Below are positions 33,337 through 43,960 of a stretch of DNA of 64,000 bases, piece by piece. Position numbers and translations under genes: made by a program. Position 1 is the first letter of the stretch, and each line of letters starts with the position of its first letter. The stretch comes from Patiria pectinifera (Eukaryota; Echinodermata; Asteroidea; Valvatida; Asterinidae), in assembly GCA_029964075.1 (NCBI GenBank), contig CM057148.1:31365916-31429915 (forward strand), read 5' to 3'. The notes below the pieces were generated by a model, which was given only the letters and a program-made list of their open reading frames with translations, had not been told where the DNA came from and ran no database searches.

Positions 33337-34760
33337 GATCTTTTCGGAGTCTCCCTGACTGCTCATGTGCCAATAAAAAAGCTCTCAAGTACCGACCCTA
33401 CTACTATGAAGATCAACTACTCGGCTTCTGTTGCACTAACTGCAGTTAAGAGTTGCTGGAAGAACGGTTCTTATTTCATCCAGACGAAGATAACACCCGT
33501 CCCTCGGTAACTGTCAACGATGTCGTCCTCAAGAAACAACTCAAGATAGTCACTGAGAGCAACACGTCCTTCCAGGTAAAATGCAGTCGCACCAAAATCG
33601 AGAATTTCAAGTCCCTGAGCAATATCCTAAAGGTGGGGGATCACATCACTTGGCAACGCTGGTTTGGCTACTGGCATCATGCCATCGTGTTAGAAATTGG
33701 GGTGGGAGGGCGTGTTATGGTCATTCAGTGGTGCAAGCCGGAAAATGTGTTGCAGATCACGCAACAAGCGCTTGACCTAAACCAAGAACAGGGAGAATTG
33801 TTCCGTATTAATTACCCTGACGAGATGACTCAAGTTAACCCACCCGAGTTGGTCATTGCCCGTGCTAAATGACACTGGTTACAGTCTGGTTGATGATAAT
33901 TGCGAAACGTTTGCGACATGTTGTATGACAGGGCTTCCAGAAAGCTGCCAGGTTAAATGGGTTTTTGATAAGCTGAAAGCGATCCTAGTAGCTACCATAG
34001 TCAAGACCAGCGTAAAAGAAGGTGTAAAAGCTGTTATTGCTGAGACCGTGGAGAGAGCATTCACAGAAAAGAACAATGTCGTTGGAGTTTGTGTCTTTGC
34101 TCTTATAGAGAGTTGCTTTTTTGCGCGGGATCTTTACAAGATTTCAAAAAGCAGAAATGCCGGTGAAATTTTCCGGCACGATTACATAATCAGCGTTGTC
34201 AAGCGTGTTGCCGAGGCACTGTTAGGTATCGGCTGTGCCGCTGGATTGGGCTATGCCGGAGAAGCGCTCGGAACTTTAATAATGCCGGGTGCGGGGACTT
34301 TCTTTGTGGGCATTTTCGGGGATTTTTGGGGGGAGTATTGGGCAAGTTCCTAGGGACTTGCATAGGGCCGCTGATTGGTCGTAGGCTCGCTTCAATGACC
34401 GGGACCGATGATAGGGCTATAAAAAGCATACAGGACCTGAAATCAGGCGATCAGATTGTCTTGCACAGCAATGACACTCACGCTATAGTCGTGGATCGTG
34501 ACCAAGCTACGTGTAAGGTGGAAGTAGTACATTACACCAAACAACAAGGTGTCGTGGAAGAGACGATTGATTTCAAACCCCCCGTGTACAGGCTGGAGTA
34601 TAGGGAAGATTGTTATTCACCTGAGGATGTCATACAGAGGGCTAGATCTAAGATTGGTGATGACAAGTATACAAACTCCGAGACCTTCGCCAATTGGTGC
34701 AAAAATAAGACAAAACTGATGTCAGTCTTCAGAAAAGAAGAAAAAAATATTGTAATGTAG
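33337..34760 (+). pseudogene. Two-domain LRAT-like protein, disrupted
   Basis: A good acceptor (TTTTTTTTCACCCTACACAG) precedes the exon at 33337. The LRAT family are papain-like thiol acyltransferases/phospholipases using a His and an NCE(x)F cysteine. Domain 1 (about 33610-33950) has VGDHITWQRWFGYWHHAIVL and DNCETFATCC, so both catalytic residues remain. A helical, glycine-zipper-like membrane segment follows (about 34200-34390). Domain 2 (about 34430-34720) has SGDQIVLHSNDTHAIVVD, but the cysteine position reads NSETFANWC, i.e. Cys replaced by Ser. Three lesions break it: an in-frame TAA at 33447-33449, a frameshift near 33868 (A-run) and one near 34335 (G-run). Lesions two and three lie in homopolymers, so assembly error is possible for those, less so for the stop. 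No start codon was found; upstream exons are not identified. Confidence 0.75.
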
Positions 34761-36318
34761 CAAGGTAGCTTTCGATGTCATCGCGACCTCTTCATTCAGT
34801 CTTATCTCACCGTCATGCCCTGACAATTACTTTGCTAAAAGTACTTTGATCTATGGACAATTAACCTTCACCAGATGTTTGTTGTTTGAAATGATACATC
34901 AGCTTTGATTTTATATATCGACATCACAACAAAGGAAAGACTTAGTAAAACAGACAACGATTAATATAATAGGACGCAATTAAAAACATGTTAATAAATT
35001 GATAATTGTCAACTTCATTTTGATTAACACATTTGATTTTTTTCGGGCAATTTTCGAAACTTGAGACGTATGGCCGTGCATAAAGGTTGCAATATTAAAT
35101 CAACACAGTAACACAAAACTAGGGAGATGTTTAAAACATATATCTTACAAAACATGTTATAAAACAATTAAGGTTGGATAGCACAGCCGTATACACTTAA
35201 AGCTATAAGGCCTATTAAATCCAGTCTGTACTGAATATTTGGCGATACGTATAATTTTTTTAAAAATGTACAAAGTAAGGACAGCTTTTAGTATAAGTGG
35301 GTTTCAATGTTGCATTGTGATTGTTAAACCCTTTTGTGTGCGATGTATATTATGCACTTTGTTTAAAAATAAAATGAAACTTACAGGTTTTTTTCTAATG
35401 TTGATTTTTGTTCCAAAGAGGATAAATGGGTTGACTGTTGTCGATATTTTGTACATAATTTATGTTGATTGTGTTAACTGAATCTATATCCAGGACATAA
35501 TTGTATACCAAACAACTTGTTGAATAAATCACTTTAATTCTGTACATAGTTCAATTACATTTTATGATTTGAAGATTAAGCCAGTCGTACAGAACCGGGA
35601 TGTATTGAGGCTTTCTAAGGACCCGAGTGGTTTTTACTATATTTCTCTTATTTTTCATGAAATTTAGGAGAATTTAGGAGGCCTATTTGCACGAGACTTA
35701 TATGGTTTCGCTATGGTTCGGTCTGGGGCTATGATAAATGTCGGGGAAAGAGGGAAATCTGTACAAAATGTATTTATTTTGGTACTGAAAGTCTTTATAG
35801 TTATTCACGTGGTTATCTTCATCACAATCTTCGATTATAATGGTGGAAATACGCCTATTTTAACCAATTGTAAATATTGTTCAAAGCTGACATTGTGATG
35901 GGGAAAATTCCGCGAAGTTACAGTGCAAAATCGTAATTCACATCACACAATCTGGTCTAGGGGGAAGTAGACCCGTGTGGTATGACTTCTTCAATCCACT
36001 TCGTAGGCGGAAGTAGAATCATACTTAAGTAGACACCAAAATCGTGGTAAAATTACAAATGTTACCATATTAAAGTCATCCCATTTTCTTTTATTATATA
36101 GAATGGAATGATATAGTTTGTAGAAAATAGACCATTATGATCTTGTAATGTAATTCCCCCTAATTCTTGATTTTTTTCTCTCTTGACAAACAAATACAAC
36201 ATTGCAGGTGCCTTTGTTATTAAATCATTTGTTGTCCTCATTCAGTATTCCGGCCGTTCTGCGTAAACTTTTACGAAGAAAACAATGCACAAACTTGCTT
36301 TTCAGCTGACATACCCGT
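34761..36318. other. 3' flank of LRAT pseudogene, no gene recognised
   Basis: AT-rich, with scattered AATAAA (for example about 35524). The open frames 35239-35481 and 35713-35898 are hydrophobic but carry no motif and are not supported as genes. Confidence 0.35.
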
Positions 36319-36790
36319 TTAAATGGGTGCAGGCCAGTAAAGAAGCCCGCAAATTGCCTGCGCCGGCAAAATCACGATTTGCATGCCCTTAAATGCTCTG
36401 GTATTAGAGTGTGAGGGCCATGAACTTCAGGGTTTAAAAAAAGAAGGGTGGAAGCCATGCATGCAGAGGACTGCGAGCTCGTATTTCTGTGACATTTTGA
36501 TGAAATTAGGCCCTTAAATGGCTCTCTTTTGCAATGGAGCGTAGGCATCCTTTTTCAAAATTGCGATGGACCACATGACTACTTTAAGGGTTGATAAACT
36601 TTGGATGGAATTTGCACCCAAAAGTCATTCGTTAACCTACAAAAAACTGTAACAGAAAATGAAAGACGATGTTATAAGCTTTAATTTGATGTGTATTTCA
36701 AACACCTTGGAGAATTTTGAGTATTTTTAATACTTTTTGGAAGTGCGCGTTATTATCAGTGAGGTCTATGGGAGTGGTTTGCGACCACAG
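36319..36790. repeat. Interspersed repeat, ~470 bp (family R, copy 2)
   Basis: Same family and orientation as 16266-16745, more decayed. It starts GGGTGCAGGCCAGTAAA and shares the internal landmarks listed for copy 1. The right-hand terminal repeat is degraded. Confidence 0.6.
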
Positions 36791-38461
36791 GCACTAAGAA
36801 CCGCCTTAATTAACCATGGCTATAAATCCCAGTGGTGCACTCATGATTATCAAGTTTCCATTGCATGATTTTGTCGACAAAATAATGTTCGCAATAGCTC
36901 AGGTGTTTCCACGTGTATACATGTAATAAGTGGTACTCACCAGCATTTATGCTGCCTGCCTGGGAACGCCTGTTAGCAGTACTGACTCTGGAATTTTCTC
37001 GGCGCAATGCACAGCATCTGCATTTTGCAGTGTTCCTCGTGTTTATTTTCAACTTGACCGCGCATCAAAAAATTAGCATGCATGTAGGCCTATAACTACA
37101 TATACACACCGAAGCTTTGAAACAAACTTCCAACTTCAAATCATCAACAATCATTCTGTAAAGTAGTCGTTGAAACCCCTTTTCCCAAACTCCAGGATCC
37201 ACACCTGAAAATCCTAAATTCCATTTTGAAAACAAAAACAATGATTGGGTGCATGGTGACTCTTGGGATTTAACTTTCCTGTCGAGGCAGTTTGTAATGC
37301 CCCGAAATGAACGATCAGGTGCGGATCTATAGCTTTCAGGTATGGGGAGTTTGATATTCTGGATCAATACTGCAAGCAATCTCCCGTTATGGGATGTATA
37401 GGTTGCATATTTGCATGCCCAGCTAGGGGGTCCTTGGAAAAACTCTTCAAATCTACGATGCTCCATGCATTCTATAAAGCAATTTGAAAATTAATCTAAG
37501 ACTTTGAGTCGAAATATTTTTCAACAAATTTATTATTTTGACTCCATTTTATAACATTAGTCAATGGCTGAAGCGAAGGTCACAACTCGCTAACGCCTTC
37601 CCGATCCGTTACTGGTGATAACGAACGGTGTTGATTTTGATTAATCTTGAAAATATTTTCCATCTGCGTTGCTGCATACACTGCAAGGGGGAAATCCCAC
37701 GAGTCTTGCTGACATGTACAGCCTGAGGGACTTGTAGACGTAGGCCTACCCAACGATTAATGATGTGGAATGCTGTGTTCACATTGTAAAATGTCGATCA
37801 AATTGATAATCACGGAAATGTCCCCAGAACACGCAGAGTATATTATACCACAGCCAATGCCAAGTTGCATAAAAAAAGTTTGAAAGATTTTTAAAAGTAA
37901 GTTTAGAAAGAAACCCGAATTGCGTTTAGGCTTTTTGAATAATTATGTTTGGCCTTAAAAATGCTGCTTAAGATTAAGATGAGACATGTTTGCAACTCGT
38001 GTTAAAAACCGGAGGTAATAATATAAGTTTTGCACTTACGTTACTTACTACGAAATTATTATACGTGAACTATATTAAATATGCCATATTGGGACGAGGA
38101 GAATTATATTGAGTACTAGAAAATGGCTGCACAAACTATTCAACCTGATACTTAGTCACATAAACAATTTAACCTCATCACCAATCCAGACACAATTGTG
38201 GAAACTAAAACCGCATTTGTCCTGAAAAGTACGGAACGTTTTCTACATTGTATAATAATTGTTAAAAAATGTTTAAATAGAAAGTGTTGGTAAATAAAAA
38301 ATATTTAAAAAAAACAACAACAAATGTTGCATTGCCGCATGGACCATTTCAGTGTTCCCTTTGTGATTTACAAATTGATGAAAGGCTCGTAAGAAATCAC
38401 CTGAAAAACCCCGGTACAAAACAATCCAAAATTGGGAGACATAAAAATGCAGCAAAAACCC
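36791..38461. other. Intergenic, no gene recognised
   Basis: No exon with a recognisable product. The text near 37190 (GGATCCACACCTG) and near 37317 (CAGGTGCGGATC) resembles hAT termini, but they face away from each other. Confidence 0.35.
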
Positions 38462-38501
38462 TAAGGCCAAAAAAAAAAAGTCTCCGGTTTCTGGTATGGA
38501 G

Positions 38502-39177
38502 TGTAGCGAAATTATGGTCCGAAGTTAGGACGCCCTCTTTTAGTTAGTTTATTCATGAATGCCGTGACGCATGCATACCGCGCGGCTATATAAGCAGTGC
38601 GCGGTGGCGGGAAAGTCACTCTGTGGCGGGAACAGTTCGAGGCAGTCAAAGTCCTGTGAGTAGTTCTGTTCCGTCCGTCATTGTCCCGTCCGTTGTAGTT
38701 ACTGCAGAGTCCGCACAGAGTCACGTCCGTTGAAGTCCCGTTAGAGTCACGTCCCGTTTACTGTTAGCCTTGTGAGTAGTTCAGTGTAGTCCAGTGCAAC
38801 CTTTTTTGGAGTAAATAGACCGAGTCACCGCAGATATTTAAGCTCTCCCTCAGTGTGTAACCCTGTTTAGGTGATCATAGGCGCCACTATAGTAATCCTA
38901 CCAAGGTGATCTTTGTTTCAATAAATCATTATTCCAATTACTCATCGAGTTTGAGTGCTGTTTTGTAGAAACATCAGACCCCAGTCCCATCCCATTCCCC
39001 TGTGTCCGCTCAAGTACAACTATAGTGTCTAATCCAACCCCGGTGCGTGGAAGGAAGCAGCTGCGAGCGCCTGGCGGTAGACTGCCCCAAAACGGACCTG
39101 TTCCCCTGGCCTTCCCTACAACCGCTCGTCGGGTCGGCAGAGGGCAATCCCAGGCTACGTCGACACAGGCCGCCACA
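38502..39177 (+). repeat. 5' LTR
   Basis: Begins TGTAGCG and ends GCCACA. A TATA box (TATATAA, 38587-38593) marks the U3/R promoter, and AATAAA at 38920-38925 is the polyadenylation signal. Two GTGAGT donors lie in the probable transcribed part (about 38658 and 38771). Confidence 0.95.
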
Positions 39178-39179
39178 AA

Positions 39180-39197
39180 TGGTGTCAGAAGTGGGAT
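39180..39197 (+). other. Primer-binding site, tRNA-Leu-like
   Basis: TGGTGTCAGAAGTGGGAT lies two bases after the 5' LTR. It starts with the TGG that pairs with tRNA CCA ends and resembles the complement of a tRNA-Leu 3' end (one likely mismatch, from general knowledge). Confidence 0.75.
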
Positions 39198-39290
39198 AGG
39201 CGCTGCAGTAAACTTCTTGACACACTACCACACTAGGGAATCACCTACCTAGGGAATCACCTACCTAGGAACATCACCTACCAAGGCAAG

Positions 39291-40739
39291 ATGGCGAAGA
39301 ATTTATTGATTGACTTTGAAGAAGAGATCGTAACCCCACGACCAGCCAGACAGGGGGAAGAAGACGGACTACCGTCCACAAGTACATCTGATCTTGAGAT
39401 GGAAGAGAAAATTGAGCTGCTGGAGGCAGAGCTGCGTCTTCTTAGGCTACGCCAGCAAAGCAGAAACCGGAAGGAGGACTCGGGCTTTGGAGGGTCAGCG
39501 CGCACGTCGTTGACAACTCATTTTTGTAATGGCTCCACTCGGGAGTTACTTACGCCTATTCCCCCATCCCGTGTGAGGCCGACTCCAAAACCACGCACCA
39601 AGCTGCACAGCACATTAGTCCGTCTACCACCAACAACGCCTGCAACCACAGAGCAGAGTAAAATAACCCACAATGAACAGGAGGACCCCAGCCTTCAAGT
39701 GTCCGGGCAACGAAGTTCGACTGCATCCAGTCAGCAGCGTAGCGGGGTGAATGATTCTGCACAGGCGAGTAAAGACGAGAGCAAGTCCCTACCAGGGGGT
39801 GAAACCAAGGTACAGGCGAAAAGTAGTCACCCAAGCGTGATGTCAAGACGACCAAATATAATCCCGGACAGGTACACTGGCAAAAGCCCATGGAGAGACT
39901 ACAAACAACACTTCGAGGCGTGCAGGTCTGCAAATGGATGGACGGAGAAGCAGGCCGAAGTATTCTTGGCGGCTAGTCTCCAAGGAGCCGCATTGAAGGT
40001 GCTGGGTAATGCCACAGGTGCTGGATCAAATCCGACTTACGCTGACCTGATTGACAGACTAGAGAAGAGGTTTGGACCAGGAAGAATGTCGGAAAATCAT
40101 CTGATGGAGCTACGTCATAGGCGTCAGGGCTCCAAGGAGACTCTCCAAGAGTTAGGACAGGCCATAAGGGAGCTGTCGGCCCTGGCGTATCCTGAGCTAT
40201 CGGAAGAAGGGCGCGATCGCCTAGCAAGGGGACATTTTTCTGACGCTATCGAAAATCAGGGTATTCGAGAAGGCATTTTCCGCGCCAGGCCCACCACCTT
40301 GGACGAAGCTGTGAGGGCTGCCCTTGCCACCGAAAGTTTCCACAGAATAGAAGAACAGCGAGGGAGCAAATTTCCAAAATTTGCAAGAGTCTTGGGGGGC
40401 GACGTCGAGGCAGCTTTGGAGGGGCTGAGAAAGGAAATGCAGGAGAATTACAGGCGTGTAGAGAGTGATGGCCTCAAGAGGCAGGAAGAAATAAAATCTT
40501 GGATGGAAAAAGGGAGCGGACCTAGGGGCGCCTACTCAGGTGAAGGAAGGAAGGAGATCAATTTTGCTGATGTGGTTTGCTACAACTGCCAGCGAAAGGG
40601 ACATTACGCTCGGAACTGCGAAAGACCGCCTGCAAAGAAGAGGCAGACCTCGGGAAACGAGCAGCAGCCGGCCCAGGGGCCCGAGGGACGGCTGAAGGAG
40701 TCCAAGGGCCAAGCATCAGTGTACCAAGAGAAAAACTAA
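39291..40739 (+). CDS. gag: Gypsy Gag polyprotein
   Basis: 482 codons from an ATG in AAGATGG context. The N-terminal part holds a short coiled-coil-like acidic/leucine stretch (about residues 43-60), followed by a Ser/Thr/Pro-rich linker. The capsid region (about residues 185-355) starts near NIIPDRYTGKSPWRDY and is mostly helical. One CCHC zinc knuckle, CYNCQRKGHYARNC (about residues 430-443), binds the genomic RNA. The last 160 nt overlap pol in the -1 frame. The ORF is intact. Confidence 0.93.
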   Translation: MAKNLLIDFEEEIVTPRPARQGEEDGLPSTSTSDLEMEEKIELLEAELRLLRLRQQSRNRKEDSGFGGSARTSLTTHFCNGSTRELLTPIPPSRVRPTPKPRTKLHSTLVRLPPTTPATTEQSKITHNEQEDPSLQVSGQRSSTASSQQRSGVNDSAQASKDESKSLPGGETKVQAKSSHPSVMSRRPNIIPDRYTGKSPWRDYKQHFEACRSANGWTEKQAEVFLAASLQGAALKVLGNATGAGSNPTYADLIDRLEKRFGPGRMSENHLMELRHRRQGSKETLQELGQAIRELSALAYPELSEEGRDRLARGHFSDAIENQGIREGIFRARPTTLDEAVRAALATESFHRIEEQRGSKFPKFARVLGGDVEAALEGLRKEMQENYRRVESDGLKRQEEIKSWMEKGSGPRGAYSGEGRKEINFADVVCYNCQRKGHYARNCERPPAKKRQTSGNEQQPAQGPEGRLKESKGQASVYQEKN

Positions 40740-43700
40740 CGGAGTCTACCGGTGGGAAGCGTTCACTGATTTCTCCAAGGATAGCCGGGGCGAGAAGTGG
40801 TTTGTTTGTGCCAGCGACAATACGCGGCAGACTGGTAAATTTACTGGTGGACACCGGCGCAACCGACACACTACTGTCATCTACGCTCTTTTACGAGATT
40901 CCGAAAGAAAAAAGGCCAGAGTTAACGGGTGCAGGAGCCAGCGTCAGGACGGCCGATGGAAGTCTCCTACAGACGTTGGGCTGTGCCTGTGTGGACGTGC
41001 AGGTCGGGAAGAGCACTCATGCAGTGAATGTTGTGTTTGGAAACATTGGGGAGTTAGTAGGGATCCTTGGGATGGATTTTCTGCTTGCCACACAGGGAAG
41101 CCTGAATTTCAAGACCTTGGAGTTGACCCTCAATGGCGAAAAGGTGAAGTGTACAGACACCCGGGGAAGCAACTTCTGCGCAAGAGTGGTGGTGGAGCGG
41201 ACAACAAGAATCCCGCCGGGGCATGAGGCGATAGTTCCAGGGCGTCTGGCAGGAAAGACGCAGGCGACTGGTCTTGGCATCATGGAGCCTGCCGACAGGA
41301 GCGAAATGACGGCAAAGGGCATTGTCATGGCACGCCTGCTAGTGACATTGGATGAAGAAGTGGTGCCGATAAGGGTGTTTAACCCTGGTAAGAGACAATG
41401 TGTGGTAAGGAGAGGAACGACAGCGGGAATGCTCACCTCGGTAGGAGCAGATGACATCGAGGAGAATCATGACACTTCACCAGAACCTGGGGATGGCATA
41501 GGAGTGCCAAAACACCTTGCTGATTTGTACGACAGGAGCAAGAGAAGCGTTGATCAGAAGTACCACAACAAGATAGGAAAACTGCTCCAGGATTTTCAAG
41601 ATGTATTTTCCACTGGGGATACCGATATTGGCCGCACAAACCTAGTACGTCACAGGATCAACACCGGCAATTCCCCACCAATACGAGAACGTCCACGACG
41701 GTATCCTACACAGGAGCAACAGGAAATTCATCACCAGGTGCAGGCGATGCTGCAAAATGGCATCATCGAACGCAGCGATAGCCCGTGGGCATCGAACGTG
41801 GTTTTGGTCAGAAAGAAAGACGGGACGAAGAGGTTCTGCGTCGATTATCGTCGCTTGAACGCCATGACTATCAAAGACTCCTATCCGATTCCTCGTATTG
41901 ACGACTCGCTGGATTCCCTTGCTGGGTCTAAGTGGTTCTCCACTTTAGACCTGGCATCGGGGTATTGGCAGGTGGAGTTGGAAGAGGAGGCCAAGCAGAA
42001 ATCTGCCTTCGTGGTGAGAGGGGGACTGTATTCCTGGCGGGTGATGCCTTTCGGGCTTTGCAACGCCCCCTCCACCTTCGAACGGCTTATGGAGCGGGTG
42101 TTGGCAGGCCTCCACTGGGAAACATTGCTGGTCTACCTCGATGACGTTATAGTCTTCGCAGGGACAGTTGAAGAGGAGCTTTTGCGCCTAGAGACAGTGT
42201 TCCAGCGCCTGCGTGGGGCAGGGCTTAAACTTAAGCCCAAGAAGTGTGAGCTGTTCAAGGAAAGTGTCCTTTACCTAGGGCATGTAGTATCCGGAGATGG
42301 GATAACCACGGATCCTGACAAGGTTAGGTCTGTGCGTGAGTGGCCTACGCCTAAGACGGTGAGGGAGGTCCAAAGCTTCCTTGGTCTTGTATCTTACTAT
42401 AGGCGATTTATTAAGGGTTTTGCCGATGTGGCGCGACCGCTTCATCGCCTGACGGAGAAGGCACGTGAATTTGAATGGACCGACGAGACCGAGGGCGCCT
42501 TTCAAGAGCTAAAGCAACGGTTGCAGGAAGCACCTATTTTGACTTACCCAGACCCAACAGCAGATTACATTCTAGACACAGATGCCAGCGGGGTGGGCAT
42601 AGGTGCCGTGCTGTCGCAGTCAATAGATGGACAGGAAAGAGTGGTGGCTTATGCCAGTAGGGCATTAAGCAAGCCTGAACGCAACTACTGCGTGACCCGT
42701 AGGGAACTTCTGGCGGTCGTGGTGTTTCTTAAGCAGTTCCGGCAGTATGTCTACGGTAGGCGAATTACCATCAGAACAGACCACGGGGCGCTAAGGTGGC
42801 TCACGAATTTTCGTGATCCCGAAGGACAGATGGCCAGATGGCTTCAGGTGATAAGTGAACACGACTTCACTATCGTTCATCGAGCGGGCCGATCACATGG
42901 AAACGCTGACGGCCTTTCCAGGAAGCCTTGCACACAGTGTGGGAGAGCGGAGGCGCCTTTGGACAGGCCGGGCGTAACAGAACCTACGAGGCAAGAACCC
43001 TGCGAGAAGCCAGGGGTAAGAGTCGTCACAATAGAGCCAACAATTACACGCGAACAATGGCGAGATGCCCAGATGGAGGACGCATCGATTCGATGGGTGA
43101 TACAAGAAATGAAGAAGTCAGCGAGTAGACCTGGTTGGAACGACCTTACGCCTTATTCAGGTGTGGTAAAGTCCTATTGGCTACTATGGGACCAACTCGA
43201 GATGAGGGATGACATCCTGTATAGGCGATGGGAGTCAGACGATGGTCGCCGAGTAAGTTGGAAGCTTGTACTTCCGATCTCCTACCGGAAGGCGATGATT
43301 CAGGAGCTTCATGGAGGAAAGTCCAGCGGTCATCTCGGGCTTAAGAAGACAATGATGAAGGTGCGTCAACGATTCTACTGGGCAGGAATGGGTGCGGACG
43401 TGAGATCCGCGGTAAGGCAGTGCAACGTTTGCGCTAGCAAGAAGTCACCGGCGAGACGTAGAAGGGCACCACTCCAACATCTGGCAGTAGGCGCACCTAT
43501 GGAACGAATCGCCTTGGACATAGTAGGGCCACTCCCACTGACGGAAAGGGAAAACAGGTATATCCTCGTGGTAGGAGACTACTTTAGCAAGTGGGTCGAG
43601 GCCTACCCCGTTCCGGACGAGAGGGCGACAACGGTAGCAGAGAAGCTAGTGAGTGAGTACGTCTGTCGCTTCGGTGTCCCTGTCAGTTTGCATTCTGATC

Positions 43701-43960
43701 AGGGAAGGAATTTCGAGTCCCAGGTGTTCTCTGAAATGTGCACAGTCCTTGGGATCGAGAAGACGCGCACAACGCCCTACAATCCAAAATCAGATGGGAT
43801 GATTGAAAGATTTAATCGCACGCTGCTGACGATGATTTCAATGATGATCGAACCACTAAACATCAACGGGATTGGGACACCAAACTTCCATTCGCCACAT
43901 TTGCCTACAGAGCCACCCCACAAGAGTCGACAGGTGAAAGCCCTAACATGCTCATGTTAG
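40577..43960 (+). CDS. pol: Gypsy Pol: protease, RT, RNase H, integrase core
   Basis: Open in the -1 frame relative to gag and presumably expressed by ribosomal frameshifting at 40652; 40577 is the edge of the open frame, not a Met start. Domains in order (residues counted from 40577): aspartic protease with LLVDTGATDTLL (about 89-100), reverse transcriptase with YLDDVIVF (about 519-526), RNase H with DTDASGVGIGAV (about 667), an HHCC integrase zinc domain (about 908-950), and the DDE core with LDIVGPL, LHSDQGRNF and the E of GMIERF. A single-base-type frameshift near 43860 (AAA run) ends the frame at 43960 with about 30 out-of-frame residues. The rest of integrase continues in the next frame (43948-44697). 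Confidence 0.93.
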   Translation: MLQLPAKGTLRSELRKTACKEEADLGKRAAAGPGARGTAEGVQGPSISVPREKLTESTGGKRSLISPRIAGARSGLFVPATIRGRLVNLLVDTGATDTLLSSTLFYEIPKEKRPELTGAGASVRTADGSLLQTLGCACVDVQVGKSTHAVNVVFGNIGELVGILGMDFLLATQGSLNFKTLELTLNGEKVKCTDTRGSNFCARVVVERTTRIPPGHEAIVPGRLAGKTQATGLGIMEPADRSEMTAKGIVMARLLVTLDEEVVPIRVFNPGKRQCVVRRGTTAGMLTSVGADDIEENHDTSPEPGDGIGVPKHLADLYDRSKRSVDQKYHNKIGKLLQDFQDVFSTGDTDIGRTNLVRHRINTGNSPPIRERPRRYPTQEQQEIHHQVQAMLQNGIIERSDSPWASNVVLVRKKDGTKRFCVDYRRLNAMTIKDSYPIPRIDDSLDSLAGSKWFSTLDLASGYWQVELEEEAKQKSAFVVRGGLYSWRVMPFGLCNAPSTFERLMERVLAGLHWETLLVYLDDVIVFAGTVEEELLRLETVFQRLRGAGLKLKPKKCELFKESVLYLGHVVSGDGITTDPDKVRSVREWPTPKTVREVQSFLGLVSYYRRFIKGFADVARPLHRLTEKAREFEWTDETEGAFQELKQRLQEAPILTYPDPTADYILDTDASGVGIGAVLSQSIDGQERVVAYASRALSKPERNYCVTRRELLAVVVFLKQFRQYVYGRRITIRTDHGALRWLTNFRDPEGQMARWLQVISEHDFTIVHRAGRSHGNADGLSRKPCTQCGRAEAPLDRPGVTEPTRQEPCEKPGVRVVTIEPTITREQWRDAQMEDASIRWVIQEMKKSASRPGWNDLTPYSGVVKSYWLLWDQLEMRDDILYRRWESDDGRRVSWKLVLPISYRKAMIQELHGGKSSGHLGLKKTMMKVRQRFYWAGMGADVRSAVRQCNVCASKKSPARRRRAPLQHLAVGAPMERIALDIVGPLPLTERENRYILVVGDYFSKWVEAYPVPDERATTVAEKLVSEYVCRFGVPVSLHSDQGRNFESQVFSEMCTVLGIEKTRTTPYNPKSDGMIERFNRTLLTMISMMIEPLNINGIGTPNFHSPHLPTEPPHKSRQVKALTCSC
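40652..40694 (+). promoter_or_regulatory. -1 ribosomal frameshift signal
   Basis: The heptamer GGGAAAC (40652-40658) is read as G GGA AAC in the gag frame, the canonical X XXY YYZ phase for a -1 slip, and pol lies in exactly that -1 frame. After a 6-nt spacer, CAGCCG (40665-40670) can pair with CGGCTG (40689-40694), with further GGCCC/GGGCC pairing inside. It lies about 80 nt before the gag stop. Confidence 0.8.

Noticed and set aside
39556..39933. Minus-strand frames across gag, pol and the third ORF
   Set aside because: They are antisense shadows of intact plus-strand retrotransposon ORFs.
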